The position numbers were made by a program, and so were the translations under genes. Shown here piece by piece: positions 37,363 to 45,236 of a stretch of 45,963 bases of DNA. Under the pieces are notes generated by a model. That model was given only the letters and a program-made list of their open reading frames with translations, did not search any database and was not told the DNA's origin. This stretch comes from an uncultured Helicobacter sp. (GTDB lineage: Bacteria; Campylobacterota; Campylobacteria; Campylobacterales; Helicobacteraceae), in the NCBI GenBank assembly GCA_949287835.1, contig CASEHV010000016.1:1-45963 (forward strand), read 5' to 3'. Numbering within the stretch: the stretch's first letter is position 1; every line of letters starts with the position of its first letter.

Positions 37363-38559
37363 TTGTATATTGTCTTAGTGGCTGTTTTATTTTTATATGT
37401 AATCCCAAGGATTGTTTTAGATGTTTTGCAGTTAAATCATATTAAAAAACATTCCAAATCTCAGCCAATCATACTTGATAAATGTAGCTATATCATGGCA
37501 GCTAACTACTCTATGATAAAGCTAAAAGTATCAATACTAAGGCATATCTATGAACTCATCTTAATACTTGCATGGCTATCGTTTGGAATCTCATTGCTAT
37601 CGCAATTTATTATGACAAATATAAGCGGTGCTTTTCTCTCGCAGTGGTGCATACTTATGGCATTTATATGTCTAATTTCACTTATCTCCCTGCCATTTAG
37701 CATTATAGAAAGCAAGATTGATAAAAAATTTGGCTTTAATAAACAGAGTTTCTCTAGTGTCATTAGCGATACTATAAAAAGTATTTTCATAGGTGGCATT
37801 TTGTTTGGTATTATCTTTGCCATTTTGCTTTGGCTAATGGAGAGTGTAGCTATTTGGTGGTTATTTGCTTTTATTTTTATGTTTTCTTTCATGTTGCTTA
37901 TGCAGGTTGTTATGCCTAGATTCATAGCTCCTATGTTTAATAAGTTTAGTCCGCTAGAAAATAAGGAATTAGAGCAGAGAATACTTGAGTTAATGCAGAA
38001 AGTCGGCTTTAAAAGCAATGGAATCTTTGTAATGGACGCTAGTAAGAGAGATGGGAGATTGAATGCCTATTTTGGTGGATTAGGTAGCTCTAAGAGAGTA
38101 GTGCTATTTGACACACTGCTAGAGAAAGTTAGTGATGATGGTCTCATAGCGATACTAGGACATGAGCTAGGACATTTTAAGCATAATGATGTGCTAAAGC
38201 AAATTATCCTCATAGGCATTATTATGTTTTGCATTTTCCTTGCTATGGGAATATTATGCGAACCTTTATGTGAATTTTTGGGTGTCTCTGGTGGATATAG
38301 TGCCATTGTGATGATAACATTCATTTTAGCACCCATTCCTATTTTTCTAATTAGACCAATAATCAACTATTTTAGCAGAAAATCAGAATATATGGCAGAT
38401 GATTTTGGTGCATCATGCGTTAGCAAAAAGGCTTTAAGTAGTGCATTAATAAGACTTGTTAATGAGAATAAATCTTTCCCACACTCCCACCCCGCTTTTA
38501 CATTCTTTTATTACTCCCATCCCCCTTTGATAGATAGACTTAGGGCATTGGATAGCTAA
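37363..38559 (+). CDS. Ste24-like M48 zinc metalloprotease
   Basis: A 398-residue inner-membrane protease of the CAAX protease 1 / Ste24 type, with about seven hydrophobic segments. The zinc site is H267-E-L-G-H271 in AILGHELGHFKHND, and the third ligand is probably E342 in SEYMADDFGA. The region FVMDASKRDGRLNAYFGGLGSSKRVVLFDTLL is also diagnostic. The start is TTG at 37363, with AAGGAAG five bases upstream. Bacteria do not make prenylated CAAX proteins, so the substrate is unknown; membrane-protein quality control is plausible. It precedes prmC by 15 bases, as HP0382 precedes HP0381 in H. pylori. Confidence 0.9.
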   Translation: MYIVLVAVLFLYVIPRIVLDVLQLNHIKKHSKSQPIILDKCSYIMAANYSMIKLKVSILRHIYELILILAWLSFGISLLSQFIMTNISGAFLSQWCILMAFICLISLISLPFSIIESKIDKKFGFNKQSFSSVISDTIKSIFIGGILFGIIFAILLWLMESVAIWWLFAFIFMFSFMLLMQVVMPRFIAPMFNKFSPLENKELEQRILELMQKVGFKSNGIFVMDASKRDGRLNAYFGGLGSSKRVVLFDTLLEKVSDDGLIAILGHELGHFKHNDVLKQIILIGIIMFCIFLAMGILCEPLCEFLGVSGGYSAIVMITFILAPIPIFLIRPIINYFSRKSEYMADDFGASCVSKKALSSALIRLVNENKSFPHSHPAFTFFYYSHPPLIDRLRALDS

Positions 38560-38574
38560 ATTGCAAGGATTGCT

Positions 38575-39549
38575 ATGATAGAAGTTGATTTGTTGTTGCG
38601 CATCGCAGTTGCATTTTTAAATGATGTGGATTTAGAGGATTTTAAAAAACTCGTATATGAAACTCAGTTTTTGATTGCGGACATAAATTCCTTTGAGAGC
38701 GACAAAGTGCCTAAAGATTCTATAGAATCAAAAAAGATTAGCAAAGATATGCTATCAAATGAGTTTCGCATAACAAAGCCTAGATATGAGGCAGAAATAC
38801 TACTATCACATTTACTCAATATAACTCGCACAGAATTACACACAAATGCAAAACGTACAATAAATGATTACAATAAGCAACAGTATTTCAAACTTTTAGC
38901 AATGCGTAAAAACGGAATGCCCCTTGAGTATCTTACCAATAAGGCAAGTTTTTATAATATAGAGTTATATGTGGATAATAATGTCCTCATTCCACGACAG
39001 GAAAGTGAAATCCTCGTTGATAAGGCATTAGAGATTATAGAGAAATATAACATAAAAACCTTTGTGGAAATCGGCGTAGGGAGCGGTGCGATAAGTGCTG
39101 CAATATTAAAAAATACAAAAAACACAAATGCAATTGCCACAGATATTAGCAAAGCTGCTATCAATATAGCAAGGCATAATATGGAAGCTATGAATTTAAC
39201 AAATCGCTGTGAATTAGTAGAATCAAATCTATTACAATCCCCCTACATGTCCTCAATGAATATACAAATGCTAATATCAAACCCTCCATACATAGCAAAT
39301 AATTATCCATTAAATAAAGAAGTTCTGCATGAGCCACACACGGCATTATTTGGTGGGAAAAATGGAGATGAAATATTAAAAGAGCTACTTTATCAAGCAA
39401 GACAAAAAGAGATTCCTATAATACTCTGTGAAATGGGATATGACCAAAGAGACAGCATGAGTGAAACTCTAAGTGGGCTAGGATATGACACAGAATTTTA
39501 TCTTGACCTATCTGGCTTAGATAGGGGATTTGTGGCATATATTAGGTAA
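38575..39549 (+). CDS. prmC: Release factor glutamine methyltransferase PrmC
   Basis: Methylates the Gln of the GGQ loop in RF1 and RF2. The SAM-binding motif I is VEIGVGSGAISAAI, and the catalytic N-P-P-Y is N236-Y239 in LISNPPYIANNYP. The substrate-binding N-terminal domain includes EILLSHLLNITRTEL and LEYLTNKASFYNIEL...VLIPRQESEILVD. At 324 residues it is about 45 longer than usual, largely because of a Ser/Lys/Asp-rich insert at about residues 38-66. The DNA there contains the palindrome GATTCTATAGAATC, again close to the repeat core. Same operon as the Ste24-like gene. Confidence 0.92.
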   Translation: MIEVDLLLRIAVAFLNDVDLEDFKKLVYETQFLIADINSFESDKVPKDSIESKKISKDMLSNEFRITKPRYEAEILLSHLLNITRTELHTNAKRTINDYNKQQYFKLLAMRKNGMPLEYLTNKASFYNIELYVDNNVLIPRQESEILVDKALEIIEKYNIKTFVEIGVGSGAISAAILKNTKNTNAIATDISKAAINIARHNMEAMNLTNRCELVESNLLQSPYMSSMNIQMLISNPPYIANNYPLNKEVLHEPHTALFGGKNGDEILKELLYQARQKEIPIILCEMGYDQRDSMSETLSGLGYDTEFYLDLSGLDRGFVAYIR

Positions 39550-39599
39550 ATTAGAGAGGCAGAATTCCAAAATATTTTTGTCTATATGATTTAAGCATT

Positions 39600-39632
39600 A
39601 AAACATTGCTTTAACATACAAAGAAAGCAATG
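39600..39632 (-). terminator. Intrinsic terminator of the porin gene
   Basis: CATTGCTTT at 39604-39612 and AAAGCAATG at 39624-39632 are exact reverse complements with an 11-base loop. On the minus strand the stem is followed by TTTTAA, so it suits termination of the porin transcript. On the plus strand no T-run follows, though the hairpin could still stabilise the prmC mRNA end. Confidence 0.7.
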
Positions 39633-39652
39633 ACAATTATCGTCTTTTGACT

Positions 39653-41110
39653 TTAGAATACATAATTTACCATTACTCTAAATCTGCCAAGCTGAGGAGT
39701 GCCGAACGCATAGCTATAATACACAGTAGCACTAAGACTATTAGAGAATTTATATGTCAAAGTAGGACTAACTTCAAATAGACTTGCCGCTGAAACCCTA
39801 TTAGCATTTGGACTGCTTTGGTCTTCATTATAGAATCCATTTATGGTGTTTAGATTTTTACCTGATGGATTCCCTGATGCCTTTAGGAAAAAGAAATGAG
39901 AAGTTTTAACATAAGCCATATCAAGAGAGATTCCAAGATTCTTATATGTCCAATCAATCTTTGCATAAGGCACTATAATCCAGCTATTCTTAAACGTTCC
40001 AACACCAAAGATTCCAAAACCATTCGCCTCTACACCAGAGAAAGAGTTCCATAGCTGCCCTCCTAGCTTTAAACCACCCGTATTATCTAGCATAGTCCCA
40101 TACCCATCGCCAAAACTACCTGCAAATCCAGCGGATAAAGTTATTACATTTGATGGTTTCTCACTGCTAGTATCTAGGTTGTATTTATAATCAATTCTCA
40201 CATTATACATGCCTCTATTTTGTGCGATTTTATCCCTATTTGCTCTATTATTAAAGACATTTCGAAGTATGCCATCGCCAAATAGATTCAAATCATGCCT
40301 TAATCCCGTAGCACTTGCCTGCACTAAAAAAGAAATAGAATTACTATCATTTATTTTTAAATTATACCCAGCATCAGCAAAAACCATATAATCTATAAAT
40401 CTATGCGCATAAGCATAATAAAGTCTATAGCTAAAACCTGTATCTTTTGTAAAATTATCATCACTTGATACATAGAACATGAAAATATTATTACCTATAC
40501 CACTTCCAGCAGCCGCACTAGCTAGGCTATATGGCGCTCTAACCAAATATATATCATCACTTAGCCATGTATCCCACCATTGTAATCCTAACTTCACACC
40601 GCTAAAATCATTATTGTCTATAAAAACACCAAGAGCCCTATCAAGATTCACATCATTAAATGGCGTATTTGGTGCCTGCTGCCCTAGCCTAACCTTTGTA
40701 TTTGTGCCATTTTGGTCTTTACTCCCATTGAATGTAACATAAAAATCGCTTATATTAAATACATCAGATGATGAGAAAAATTTATCCCCCCTACTGCTAG
40801 ATATATCTGTGTCTGTGTTGCTATTATCTGGCGTTGATGAGCCTTTGGAGAAAAAGATTCCAGCAGAGGCACTCCAGCCACTTATCTCACCTGTGGTAAC
40901 AACGGGTCTAAATCTAAACTGCCACTTTGTCCCATCACCATCTTTGCCATGCACATTTGTAATCCTTGCAAAACCAAATCCACTTATCGTTGCATTCTCT
41001 ATTGCTTCTTTCAAATTTGTAGCACCAAAGCTATTTGTAGCACCAAAACCAAACAGCAATGAAGCTATCAAAAAACCCTTCAATCCTTTGGCATTCCTAT
41101 TCTCTAACAT
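39653..41110 (-). CDS. Major outer-membrane porin (Campylobacter/Helicobacter MOMP type)
   Basis: A 485-residue beta-barrel porin. The signal peptide is about residues 1-29 (LKGFLIASLLFGFGATNSFG), with the mature protein beginning ATNLKEAIENATISGFGFAR, a typical start of Campylobacter and Helicobacter major porins. The rest is a succession of amphipathic strands with aromatic girdles (for example FSYRLYYAYAHRFIDYMVFADAGYN), ending RFRVMVNYVF with the terminal Phe needed for BAM recognition. AAGGA lies six bases before the ATG. It is likely abundant, and has its own terminator and an unusual AT-rich upstream region. Confidence 0.88.
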   Translation of the reverse strand: MLENRNAKGLKGFLIASLLFGFGATNSFGATNLKEAIENATISGFGFARITNVHGKDGDGTKWQFRFRPVVTTGEISGWSASAGIFFSKGSSTPDNSNTDTDISSSRGDKFFSSSDVFNISDFYVTFNGSKDQNGTNTKVRLGQQAPNTPFNDVNLDRALGVFIDNNDFSGVKLGLQWWDTWLSDDIYLVRAPYSLASAAAGSGIGNNIFMFYVSSDDNFTKDTGFSYRLYYAYAHRFIDYMVFADAGYNLKINDSNSISFLVQASATGLRHDLNLFGDGILRNVFNNRANRDKIAQNRGMYNVRIDYKYNLDTSSEKPSNVITLSAGFAGSFGDGYGTMLDNTGGLKLGGQLWNSFSGVEANGFGIFGVGTFKNSWIIVPYAKIDWTYKNLGISLDMAYVKTSHFFFLKASGNPSGKNLNTINGFYNEDQSSPNANRVSAASLFEVSPTLTYKFSNSLSATVYYSYAFGTPQLGRFRVMVNYVF

Positions 41111-41487
41111 GTCAAATCCTTTTGAATTTATAAATATGTTGTTAGACTACAAAAAAATAGGATAAAAATCAATGTAATTTATAGAAAAGTTTTTGCCAAA
41201 TTAGTGTTTCATTTATTTTTTATAATACAGAAATATCAAAAGATTCATGAGATAGATTCTTTTTTTGTATGATAAATATTGTTAAATTTTATATTTAAAA
41301 TTGGCTATTTTTTAGAGAATCTAATTTATTTATTATATAAAATGAAACTTTTATCATTTTAATTAATAATTATTAATTAATAATTATTTTTCTTTATAAG
41401 TCAGATTATCATTTTCTAATTACTATATTTATATATTACCCATTACTTAAAAATCATATTACTAAAAGTTACATTTTAAAACAAATT
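41111..41487. other. AT-rich region upstream of the porin gene
   Basis: A 377-base gap between the radA stop and the porin start. It is over 80 percent A+T by eye and must contain the porin promoter. It carries the tandem Fur-box-like sequence at 41361-41388 described separately. I see no reading frame or RNA gene. Confidence 0.6.
41361..41388. promoter_or_regulatory. Tandem Fur-box-like repeats upstream of the porin
   Basis: AATTAATAATTATT occurs twice in direct tandem, 41361-41374 and 41375-41388. TAATAATTATTAATT at 41364-41378 matches the H. pylori Fur-box consensus TAATAATnATTATTA at 12 of the 14 defined positions, and the second unit gives a weaker overlapping match. It lies about 250 bases before the porin start, so action on that promoter would need a transcription start well upstream of the gene. 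Confidence 0.4.
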
Positions 41488-42828
41488 TTACATCCACTCA
41501 ACAATCTTAGAAACTTCACTTACAACCACGCATTTAATTTTCCCTTTATAGTTGCTAGGCATGCTTGGCACGATGGCAGTTGTGAATCCAAAATTCTCAA
41601 GTTCCTTTAATCGCAAGTCAAGAGAGTTAATATTCCTCACATCGCCAATGAGGCTAACCTCCCCTAGAAATGCCGTGCTAGAGCGAATGGGTCGATTTTT
41701 ATAGCTAGAGAGAATGCTTGCTATTAGAGCTAAATCCGCACTTGTCTCGCTTATTTTGATTCCACCTGCTACATTTATAAAAATATCGCTTCTATGCAGA
41801 ATGATTCCTAGCTTTTTCTCAAGCAGGGCTAGAATCATATTTAGCCGATTTGTATCATAGCCACTTGCAAGTCTCTTTGGCATACCATACTCATTATCAC
41901 ATGCTAGTGCCTGAATCTCGACTACAAGGCATCTACTCCCCTCACATATCGCCACAGCAGCACTGCCAGGCATATCCCTTTTGGCATTAAAAAACTTCTT
42001 TGTAGCCTCATTAGCACTCACTAGCCCACTCTCTTTCATCTCAAAGATTCCAATCTCGCTAGTAGCACCAAAGCGATTTTTAAACGTCCTTAGAATCTTT
42101 ATCTCGCTACTCCTATCCCCCTCGAAATACAAGACACAATCCACCATGTGCTCAAGCACACGCGGTCCTGCAATCTGCCCGTCCTTTGTAATATGCCCTA
42201 TGATAAAAATAGAAATATTAGAGCTTTTTGCAATACGCATTAACTCAAAGGTAATCTCTCTAACCTGCGATATAGAGCCGGGCGCAGCGGATAGATTTGG
42301 AGAGAAAATCGTCTGCATAGAATCTATGATGCAGACTTCAAACTTGCCGCCTAATAGATTCTCTTTAATATGCTCTATATTAATCTCACTTAGCAAAAAT
42401 AGCTCATCACTAAGGCAGTTAAGCCTCCTTGCCCTACTATGAATCTGTGCTAAACTCTCCTCACCACTTACATACAGAATCCTCCTACCACTACTAGCCA
42501 AATCACCTGCAACCTTTAGCAAAAGAGTGGATTTCCCAACGCCAGGGCTACCCCCGATGAGATATAGCCCACCTTTGACAATGCCGCCCCCCAGCACGAT
42601 GTCTAACTCACTTTGCATAGAGCTAAATCTATCTAGCACCTCATGCTTTACCTGCGTTATAGGCAGTGCTTTTGTAGCGGGAGCATTATCTTTTATCTTT
42701 TGTGGAGTGTGTAAGATTTCGCTAAAGCTCTCCCATGAATTGCAGTTTGGACATTTGCCTAGCCATTTTGTGCTTTGATGACCGCAGTTTTGACACTCAA
42801 ATAGGGTTATTTGCTTTTTTTGTTTCAT
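41488..42828 (-). CDS. radA: DNA repair protein RadA
   Basis: A RecA-like branch-migration helicase used in recombination and, in other naturally competent bacteria, transformation. The 446 residues hold the zinc finger C12-x2-C15...C26-x2-C29, Walker A GGSPGVGKST (92-101) and the RadA-specific KNRFG motif in RTFKNRFGATSEIGIF. A C-terminal Lon-like domain follows (INVAGGIKISETSADLALIASILSSY). The start is the ATG at 42828, whose ATGA overlaps the gltX stop; the frame extends six codons further to a TTG, which is less likely. Confidence 0.95.
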   Translation of the reverse strand: MKQKKQITLFECQNCGHQSTKWLGKCPNCNSWESFSEILHTPQKIKDNAPATKALPITQVKHEVLDRFSSMQSELDIVLGGGIVKGGLYLIGGSPGVGKSTLLLKVAGDLASSGRRILYVSGEESLAQIHSRARRLNCLSDELFLLSEINIEHIKENLLGGKFEVCIIDSMQTIFSPNLSAAPGSISQVREITFELMRIAKSSNISIFIIGHITKDGQIAGPRVLEHMVDCVLYFEGDRSSEIKILRTFKNRFGATSEIGIFEMKESGLVSANEATKKFFNAKRDMPGSAAVAICEGSRCLVVEIQALACDNEYGMPKRLASGYDTNRLNMILALLEKKLGIILHRSDIFINVAGGIKISETSADLALIASILSSYKNRPIRSSTAFLGEVSLIGDVRNINSLDLRLKELENFGFTTAIVPSMPSNYKGKIKCVVVSEVSKIVEWM

Positions 42829-44201
42829 GGATTTATCGTCTTGCAATGTGATATGAATTTAGCAATCCTATCAGCACTTTCTTTACTACCTAAAATATAC
42901 ACACAGGCTCCTATGTCAATGCCGCCTTTTTTGCCTAGCAATGCTATACGTAAAACAGGCATGAATGCACCTGCCTTTAGATTATTTGAAGTGCAGAATC
43001 TCTCAATATACTCCTTACATTCTGCATCACTGCTAGGGTTATATCCATTTATTTCACTACCAAAAGATTCTAAATACTCTAGCATTTCTGGTTTTTTAAG
43101 GACGCTTAAATCATAATTGCTAGGAGGATTTAGTATAGATTCTAACTCTAGCTTAAAATCCACAAGATTATTCACCCTAACCTTTAGAGAATCTAGCAGC
43201 ACCGCTATGCCATGAGTATCTAGCAAATGTGGCATATTCATCACATGTAGCAAGGAAGCATTATCTAGCTTTTTTATATGCTCGGCATTTATCCAATAAA
43301 GCTTTTCAAAATTACACGATGAGGGCTTACTATTTACATCATTGATATTAAAGCATTCTAGCATCTCTTGAAGCGTAAAAATCTCTTGGTCTTTATAGCT
43401 AAATCCTAGCCTAAATAGAAAATTCAATAATGCCTCTGGCAAAATTCCTTTTTCTCTATAATCAAGCACTGATACAGCACCATCTCTTTTACTAAGCTTT
43501 TTCCCAGCACTGTTACAAATCATAGGAATGTGATAGAATCTTGGCACGTCAAATCCTAATGCCTTGTAGATAATAATTTGTTTAGGAGTATTAGATATAT
43601 GGTCATCTCCTCTTATGACATCTGTTATATTACTTAATGCATCATCTATTGCTACCACGAAATTATATGTAGGCATACCATCTTCTCTAAGTATGACAAA
43701 GTCATCAATGTCATTCGTGCTAAATACAATCTCGCCCTTTATGCCATCGCGTAACACTATATCCTCATCTAATGGTGTTTTTAATCTAATGCTATAAGGC
43801 ATATCTTTACTACCCTCATAATCCCTATATTTCCTGCTAAAGCTAGGGGGAAGATAGCCATTATTTTTATCTCTCTCACTCTGCAACTCCTCTTTTGTCA
43901 AATAGCATTTATAGGCATGTCCGCTCTGCAAAAGCTTATTTACATATTCTTTGTAAATCTCTGTTCGGCTACTTTGATAAAGAAGTGGCATGTCATATTG
44001 CAAAGCACTCCACTGCAATGCCTCTAAGATTCCATTTAATGCCTCTTCACTATTTCTTTGTGTATCTGTGTCTTCTATTCTTAATAAAAACTTAGAATCT
44101 ATACCATGCTGTCTTGCGTGTAGATAATTATATAAAGCAGTCCTCAATCCACCTATGTGTAGATGCCCCGTTGGCGATGGTGCAAATCTCGTTATAACCA
44201 T
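42825..44201 (-). CDS. gltX: Glutamyl-tRNA synthetase, GltX1 type
   Basis: Charges tRNA-Glu. From the ATG at 44201 it has 458 residues. The HIGH-type motif is in RFAPSPTGHLHIGGLRTALYNYL and the KMSKS equivalent is KLSKRDGAVSVLDYREKG. RIEDTDTQRNSEEALNGI agrees with the first of the two Helicobacter GltX paralogues (HP0476-like) rather than the GltX2 that charges tRNA-Gln; a second gltX would be expected elsewhere. AAAGG lies seven bases before the chosen ATG. The frame is open to 44333, but the extra part overlaps the divergent gene's leader. Coupled to radA. Confidence 0.95.
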   Translation of the reverse strand: MVITRFAPSPTGHLHIGGLRTALYNYLHARQHGIDSKFLLRIEDTDTQRNSEEALNGILEALQWSALQYDMPLLYQSSRTEIYKEYVNKLLQSGHAYKCYLTKEELQSERDKNNGYLPPSFSRKYRDYEGSKDMPYSIRLKTPLDEDIVLRDGIKGEIVFSTNDIDDFVILREDGMPTYNFVVAIDDALSNITDVIRGDDHISNTPKQIIIYKALGFDVPRFYHIPMICNSAGKKLSKRDGAVSVLDYREKGILPEALLNFLFRLGFSYKDQEIFTLQEMLECFNINDVNSKPSSCNFEKLYWINAEHIKKLDNASLLHVMNMPHLLDTHGIAVLLDSLKVRVNNLVDFKLELESILNPPSNYDLSVLKKPEMLEYLESFGSEINGYNPSSDAECKEYIERFCTSNNLKAGAFMPVLRIALLGKKGGIDIGACVYILGSKESADRIAKFISHCKTINP

Positions 44202-44307
44202 AAACATGCCTTTCATCGTAATTTTTGCAAAATTTACTATATCTTTTTTAAGATTTGATTTGAAAAATATCACTACAATGTGCTTTTCTTTAAAAGAGGA
44301 ATTTTCA

Positions 44308-45141
44308 ATGAGACAGATTCTATCTAAAATCATTTTCTGCTCTTTATTGTTTCATGTAAGTCTGGCTAATGATATTTCATCGCTAGGATTTGATGGAGAT
44401 ACATACAGAGAATTTAAAAGCGGAGATGAAGCGATTGCATGGTGGAGCAGACTTTATAATGGATTGATTTTAAGCAAGGAAGAAAAAGATATTATTTATG
44501 ATTATACATTTGGGCATTTCTTTGCTATTAATGATAAATTAAGAGCTGGGAATCCTCTCTCTTTACTTAATGAAAAACAAAAAGACATGGTAAAAAAGCT
44601 AGATAATGCACTATCAAAGACCATTATTTTTGAGAATCTAAAAACCTATCGTTATGAGAGACTAGGATTTATTACAAGGCTACTTGATTCTAAATTTTTC
44701 TTTGAGCATGTTTATAAAAACGGGAAATTTGTAGAGAAAGCAGGTGAGGTATATCTAGCCACAATTTTGGGGAAAAATTATAAAGATTACGGCTTTTTAT
44801 CTACTACGCTTGTGAGAAATGCGGTATTTCAGGATAGACCTGTAGAGCTAATCATTAAAGTGCCAAAATTTAGCGATGCCATGTTTGTATCACTAAAGGA
44901 ATTGGCACATTTCCCTAGCCAATATGAATTGCTTTTTCCACGAAATAAAATCATGAAAATAGAATCTTTTAGCATATCAGAGGATAGGCGAAAGGTTAGT
45001 TTTGTGGTTAGCATGTATCCGCCCTGCTATATCAATAAACCATGTGAAGAACCAAGAATTGACAATCTAAAAAGACCAGATAATCCAAAATCCCCAATAG
45101 AGATTTATTACGAAACTCACAAAAAACCTTTTGACGATTAA
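44308..45141 (+). CDS. Secreted ADP-ribosyltransferase-like protein (QxE type)
   Basis: A 277-residue protein with a signal peptide (about 1-20, ILSKIIFCSLLFHVSLA). The pattern of ADP-ribosyltransferase exoenzymes follows: an Arg in LKTYRYERLG (R115, or R118), the STS-type strand S165-T166-T167 in YGFLSTTLVRNA, and the ARTT loop Q205-Y-E207 in FPSQYELLFPRNKIMKI. The QxE arrangement followed by an LLxPR strand is like C3-type toxins, whereas ExE is found in Arg-specific enzymes. The N-terminal helices (AIAWWSRLYNGLILSKEEKDIIYDYT) also fit the fold. The ATG at 44308 has AGAGGA seven bases upstream; the longer frame overlaps gltX and is ignored. Two cysteines (240, 246) may form a disulfide. Target unknown; periplasmic retention is possible. 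Confidence 0.78.
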   Translation: MRQILSKIIFCSLLFHVSLANDISSLGFDGDTYREFKSGDEAIAWWSRLYNGLILSKEEKDIIYDYTFGHFFAINDKLRAGNPLSLLNEKQKDMVKKLDNALSKTIIFENLKTYRYERLGFITRLLDSKFFFEHVYKNGKFVEKAGEVYLATILGKNYKDYGFLSTTLVRNAVFQDRPVELIIKVPKFSDAMFVSLKELAHFPSQYELLFPRNKIMKIESFSISEDRRKVSFVVSMYPPCYINKPCEEPRIDNLKRPDNPKSPIEIYYETHKKPFDD

Positions 45142-45236
45142 ATAAGAATCTAGTTTTATAAAACTAAATAACATATTTTATTTTGAATTTATGTAGAATT
45201 TTTTAGAAAATCTAGTTTTTAACTTTTATAAAAAAG

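Noticed and set aside
44155..44307. 51-residue N-terminal extension of the ADP-ribosyltransferase-like protein
   Set aside because: Overlaps the start of gltX on the other strand and would hide the signal peptide; the ATG at 44308 is well placed.
44202..44333. 44-residue N-terminal extension of GltX
   Set aside because: Not part of the family; AAAGG is correctly spaced only for the ATG at 44201.
45150..45170. Palindrome TAGTTTTATAAAACTA after the ADP-ribosyltransferase-like gene as a terminator
   Set aside because: Almost no loop, AT-only stem and no T-run; too weak to call.
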